A DNA stretch of 64,000 nt from Cordia subcordata. Its lineage: Eukaryota > Streptophyta > Magnoliopsida > Boraginales > Cordiaceae. This document shows positions 59,155-64,000 of the stretch, piece after piece. Position 1 is the stretch's first letter, and the number at the start of each line of letters is the position of its first letter. Made by a program: the position numbers and the translations under genes. The stretch is from the NCBI GenBank assembly GCA_028554755.1, contig JAPTOF010000019.1:3606001-3670000 (forward strand), written 5' to 3'. Under the pieces are notes generated by a model. The model was not told the origin of the DNA, ran no database searches, and was given only the letters and a program-made list of their open reading frames with translations.

Positions 59155-60383
59155 CAAATGAGATTAGAGACAACTGAGGCAGGGTTAACTACGAAAGTAA
59201 AACCAAAAATAAAAAAGAAAAAGAAAGATATATGTATATATGCGAAAAGGAGAAAATAAAAATAATAACGAAATGGATTAGAGGTGAAGAAATGAGGTTC
59301 GACAAAACAAGGAAACCAAGAGAGGATCTTGAGTTTTGGCAAAGGTGTCGAGATAGAAAATAAAGCCTGCTCAAGCGTGGACGTCTGAAAAAATATTTGG
59401 GGGGTGAAAGTTTAAAATGTGAAAAAGACAGAGGGAATAAAATGATAAAAGAGAAAAAGTTTTCGGCGAATAAATCAGAGTTTGCATTGACTGACCCTCT
59501 GACACGGTTGAAAAATGCGGTTTGCTGATGTGTCCGGGAATCTAACCGTGTTTAGCTACCAGGGTATTTTTTATTTTAGACGTGAGCGATTTTAAAATTA
59601 ATTTTTAATAATTAAAATTGTTTTATTGATGACACTTTATTTCTCTTTTATTAAAAAGATAGAGTCAAAAGTATACGCTTGCCCGAAGACTACGGTGTCT
59701 AAAAATTAAAAAAGTCGAGGATTATATTTATAATTACTTTAGAAGTACTAAAGTTTGATTATATATTTAACGGATAAGGTAATTGTATTGATGCCAACAG
59801 CTTTAGAGATGTTTGAATTATCCAGTTACATGGTTTAAAAAAAAATCACTTTACCAGTTGTTCATTTTGCTTAAAAAAGAAGAAAATGATGATTAACAAA
59901 GGAAATAAATACTTTTCCGTCTCCATCATAATTCGAAAAAAGCCGCATAGATTATATATATAATATTGTGTATTATTTGAAGACAAGTTTGAAAGATAGG
60001 AGGGCTCTCACGTTTTCTTGGAACAGAAAATTCAGATTTATCCTTTTATGTTCAATCGAATAAAATGTTCCAAACCATGTTACACATGCGTGTTTTTGTA
60101 CCGGAAACAATTTTATTGACTTATATTAATTAATATTTTTTACATAAATATATTGCAAATATTATTTGACCTAAAATATATTGGTACAGCCACAAGACTA
60201 TGACACCACTCAATTTATTATCTCTAGGGGAACTTAATATAATCCTACCTCTCCCAATAAAAGAAAAACAATAATAAATCTTCGCTGCTACTAGACAAAA
60301 GCTGAAGAATAAATACGGCCACGTAAAACCTGTAAATTAATCAGTGACTTTAATTTCCAGCAGCAGCTTCAGTAATGGTATAA
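59155..60383. other. Intergenic between the 2H gene leader and alpha-dioxygenase
   Basis: Contains the leader exon and promoter of the 2H gene up to about 59.4 kb and the 3' UTR of alpha-dioxygenase near 60.3 kb. No other gene or clear repeat was seen. Confidence 0.6.
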
Positions 60384-63300
60384 TTAAGGCAAACGAAGGT
60401 AGAGTGGGATGGGATTGAAAGAGCTTGGAGGGGAGTCCCACACCGAAAAAGCACTGCTAGAGTTCATCCATTTCTTCGTCATCTCAGGGTAGTGTCTATC
60501 CAACACATCTTTCAGGGTTTCAGTTGTGTTCACCCATTCCAGCCCTTTCTTTGTGTATGTCTCCTCATTGAAATCGCTCGTGAAGAACCTGTCTGCCTCT
60601 AGCCTCCTACATTGTTTAATTACGAACGATAAGAGAACGACACGTTGACATAAAGCATTACTATTGAAGTTACCACCTAGTCACATGCAAGCAAAGTATG
60701 TTTTTGGTCAGTTTTGCGCGTAACAATTTTTAATGTTTTTAAATGGGTGACGGTGAGTTCGGAATTTGAGACCGTTAAATTTTTAAACTCAACACCATAT
60801 TACTCGTATTTGTGATTTTTTTTACCTGGAGGCCATGAGGAGGAATATGAAAAAGGCCGTCTCACTAATGGCGAACCCTTTAATGTTTTTCTTCTCTGCC
60901 ATGAGTCCAACAAGCAGATCCAGCTTCTCTACATTGTTTCCGTACACTTGCTCAAGGATTTCAATGGCTTCCTCGTCATCTGTTAGATCTTCCCACTTGG
61001 AGATGGGAATCATGAGAAGGGACCTTCGGAAATCGTTGTACCTAGCAACGCTTCTCTCCCTGTCTCTGTAGACTGCATGTGAATATTATAATTATTAATC
61101 AACCATGCCCATCAGCTTTTAGTTTTAATCGCTAATTTATTCATACTTAGCGAAACGGTAATCACTATTAATGAAATTTATGATTTCATTTGCGGGTTCT
61201 CGAATAATATATATGAAACAGTGAAATTAATAATATATAATTAGTCAATAGCTCATATTTCACTCCAAAGTCCAAGTGATAACAAACGATCGAATTCATG
61301 CTGATACGTCACACTTTTGTATTTTATTTGTTGTACTTAACTAATGTTCTCTACGATTTTAAGTTAATAAGATCAATAACTCACAGAAAATCGTTATGAT
61401 GTGTAACTTATTTTCATCACTCATTTATCACTTTTTAACTATGCTCTAATTGTCATACCAAAATTTAAAAAGCAACAATTTACCAAGATGACGAAACTAG
61501 TAATACTACACTTTTTTCTATTTATATACATCACCAAGTAAATCACTAAGGAACTTCGTGGTTATCATTGGTATATTTAAGATGAAATCTTAACCATTTG
61601 AACTATGCTTCAACCCTCATGTTATTATTAATTCCAAGCATGCATGCAAATGCAAGTTTGAATACTTACTTTCAAGAGCTGCAAGGTCGACGGGGTCAGG
61701 CCTGTCACTGCCATCTACATCTTGGGTAATAAGGTCCCTGAGCCACATGGGGTAGTTCTGAAGTTGAAGAGCACCACAAGCTTGGTGTCCCATTGACGCC
61801 ATCATCCTCGAAAACCCTATTTCACCCAACGCCTTTTCCCCTTTTTGCCCTAGCAGATTAGGCATATAAACTCTGCAATTTTTATATCAATTAACAACAA
61901 ATCACAACTTTTACATATATATATATATATAGTTATAATAACCTAATTAAATGGCCGAATATGTAATTAATAATTTAAGAACAAACGACATACTCCTCGA
62001 TTATTGGGAGAGATTTATTTGGTCCTGGTGCTGCGCTAATATCTCGGAGAATAAGGTTGTCCGGTAGCTGAGAGTGCATCCTGTAAACACTTACAAATTC
62101 TTCAGTTAATGAGTATGGTACTCCATAATTCTCTGGCTTACTTTGACCCACAATACCACTCAGCAAGGTTACTCCAGTGTGCCCAAATGTATCTTTAAAC
62201 TTCTTCCCCAGCAACCCATACCTACACAAGTTCAGAGCCCCAAGAAAAAAGGTAACTTTTTTGCTTATGATATAGCAAGCTGGCAACATGCTCTCTTCTT
62301 TTTTTTTTTTTTTTTAATTTGGAAATTGCTTCTGAAATGTATGGATTGGGATAATTTTGCTCATTTTTGGAAAAAAAAATTTACCAATTGCCACGCATTC
62401 CAGCGAGTAATGTGTTCATTTTGAGAAGCTCAACAGTCCAGTCGATGGTGTGGATCTTTGCTATAACAGCTGAAGTGACTAGCCTTGCGTAGCGGTAAAG
62501 CTCCTCATCACTCAACTCAGGGTATTCTACCTAAACAAACAATTTAGCATAGCATATTAATTATTAGAGCCAATAGCTCGGAACTAGTACATGGTGGCGC
62601 AAAAACTGTGTCAGGACGTGTTTGAAACGCTACCTTGTAAATAAAATACCTTTAGTGCATCGCAGACTGCGTTATGCTCCTTCACGAAGAGGGCTTGCAA
62701 TGCCGAGAGGCCAGCCCAGGTGTTACGGACGTCCCCGCTTATGGCTGTCCCGTCATGGTCAACGAGAAGAAGACCATCATCTGATATTTTGAGCTTTCCG
62801 TCCGTGAATGTCCTCACTTTTGATAACCTTTCTGCATTGCTTCCATATATTGCGCTTCCATCCCTTCATGCCAATTAAAACTTATTCATTACTCGTCCGA
62901 CGACCAAGATTCCGGAGAGGTAGCTTGAAGAAATGTATAGAAATAGGACTTGCTTGGATTAGCTTTTCTTTTTTTTTTTTAATTTTTTTTTTTTTTTTGA
63001 GAACTTCAAAATTGTAACTTTTAGAAAAAACTGAAATTGGTTTTTTTTTCCTTAAAGAATTCCTTCTTTTTTTTTGAAAAAATTAATCTAATTACTTATT
63101 GCAAAAGAGATATAATTTTTTCAAAAAAAAAAAGTATTTTTTTTATTAAAAAAGTCAATCTAGACTGGCGCTTAATCTTACCACCAAGGCGTTCTGCGGT
63201 TCAAGTGACCAGTCTTTATGTTGTAAAAACCAGTAGGGGCTTGCTTTGTCTTGTAAAACCTGAAAGACTTGAGAGGACACTGGCTTGCAACTTGTTTTGG

Positions 63301-63572
63301 TGCAGTAAGTTCAATCTGAACCGTATGAGAGAATAAATTAGGCAAAAGAGTAAACTATACAGATCAGATTAACAATTGTTTAGCAAGTATATACTAGGTT
63401 TTGTTCAAGATTAGCCAGAGACCTGCTGAGTATCTTCCAAGTGATCGATCCAGTCATGTATCATAAACTGTATCCAGGAAGCTGCGATCATGTTGAATTG
63501 TTCTCCTGTGTCTGTGAATTCTTTACGTGCCAAAAGTTTTGTCACCACCACCATCGAATCAGGCTTCAACAA
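60384..63572 (-). CDS. DOX1: Alpha-dioxygenase (fatty acid alpha-oxidation), 5'-partial
   Basis: Haem enzyme of the peroxidase-cyclooxygenase superfamily that adds O2 at C2 of fatty acids to start oxylipin signalling in stress. Eight exons are in the window: 63423-63572, 63182-63315, 62650-62863, 62385-62530, 61994-62221, 61670-61872, 60826-61072, 60384-60606. They give 514 residues plus stop; about 120 N-terminal residues lie right of position 64000. The distal-side histidine is seen in MIHDWIDHLED. The catalytic Tyr and proximal haem His, three residues apart, are in FVSVYRMHSQLPD. Other signatures are SGDVRNTWAGLSALQALFVKEHNAVCDAL, KIHTIDWTVELLK and RRLEADRFFTSDFNEETYTKKGL. All phases close. 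A Tourist-like MITE sits in the intron between exons 63182-63315 and 62650-62863. Confidence 0.95.
62946..63171. mobile_element. Tourist-like MITE inside an alpha-dioxygenase intron
   Basis: Left end GGACTTGCTTGGATTAGCTTTT. The reversed right end reads GCGCCAGTCTAGATTGACTTTTTT. It has the same architecture and A/T homopolymer core as the copies at 9.8, 47.9 and 52.8 kb. It makes up most of the 62864-63181 intron. Confidence 0.6.
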
Positions 63573-63654
63573 CTACATTTTAATTTCGAAGTAACATAGA
63601 AGTGATTAATTAATAATCGAGATAAAGAATAATATATAAACTAGCTACCATAAT

Positions 63655-63656
63655 GT

Positions 63657-63692
<36 letters not shown>

Positions 63693-63698
63693 CACACC
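63655..63698. repeat. GT-TA-CA compound microsatellite
   Basis: TGTGTGTGT runs into TATATATA and then CACACC, in the 5'-most visible alpha-dioxygenase intron. Confidence 0.9.
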
Positions 63699-64000
63699 AC
63701 GCTTGTATCAAAAGAAAAAAAAAAACAATAATGCATGTAATGTTGTGTATTGGCCTAAAATTCAAATTATACTCCATTTGAAGATGAGTAAAAGTTCCAT
63801 GAAATTTGATCATAGAAACTCTAACAAGTAAGATTGGCATTTGTTTCTCATAAAAATGATGTTATATATGTTAAGGTTAGTAGTCACATATTATACTCTT
63901 TTATTTGCTCAGTCGAGAAGTTAAAATTATGTGAATCATAGAGGTGAGATCATAGAGATATATTAGAGGAATGGATTGTTTCTTTATATATATATATATA

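Overview
This is a 64 kb piece of a flowering-plant nuclear genome, almost certainly a eudicot. The base composition is AT-rich, genes have many short exons split by GT-AG introns, and the intergenic DNA is full of MITEs, LTR and LINE remnants, TA/AC/GA microsatellites and at least one mini-Helitron. The species cannot be named from the sequence. I see no bacterial, viral or CRISPR content and no clearly new multi-gene system. The most unusual points are at the level of splicing and transposable elements.

Layout. (1) 66-8420, minus: 14 exons of GPI ethanolamine phosphate transferase 1 (PIGN), running off the left edge. One intron has minor-spliceosome (U12) signals and contains a complete 1.1 kb TRIM retrotransposon; another intron has a GC donor. 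(2) 13.7-14.8 kb, minus: a proline-rich GASA/snakin protein (GASA14-like). (3) 16.6-18.6 kb, minus: a small predicted chloroplast protein of unknown function. (4) 19.9-23.0 kb, minus: EMB506, a plastid ankyrin protein in which four successive 99-bp exons each encode one repeat. Its first intron carries an antisense fragment of a GeBP-type transcription factor gene. (5) 24.1-26.7 kb, minus: CSLC4, the xyloglucan glucan synthase. (6) 26.7-35.4 kb: gene-poor DNA with a MULE-type MITE (9-bp TSD), foldback MITEs and a LINE ORF1 remnant. (7) 35.4-35.7 kb, minus: an FPF1-like gene. (8) 35.8-49.4 kb: repeat-dominated DNA. (9) 49.4-56.2 kb, plus: a tandem duplication of an AXY4/TBL-type polysaccharide O-acetyltransferase. 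(10) 57.9-58.5 kb, minus: a 2H phosphoesterase-fold protein with a 5'-UTR intron. (11) 60.4-63.6 kb, minus: eight exons of alpha-dioxygenase (DOX1-like), with the 5' end beyond the right edge.

How genes relate. These are ordinary dispersed plant genes, not an operon or an obvious metabolic cluster. The one thematic link is that CSLC4 (xyloglucan backbone) and the two AXY4-like genes (xyloglucan or related O-acetylation) act in the same Golgi pathway and lie about 23 kb apart. Exon boundaries were set by hand from splice signals, reading-frame continuity and remembered family sequence. Exon phases close for every gene except the 5' part of the GASA gene, which is uncertain.
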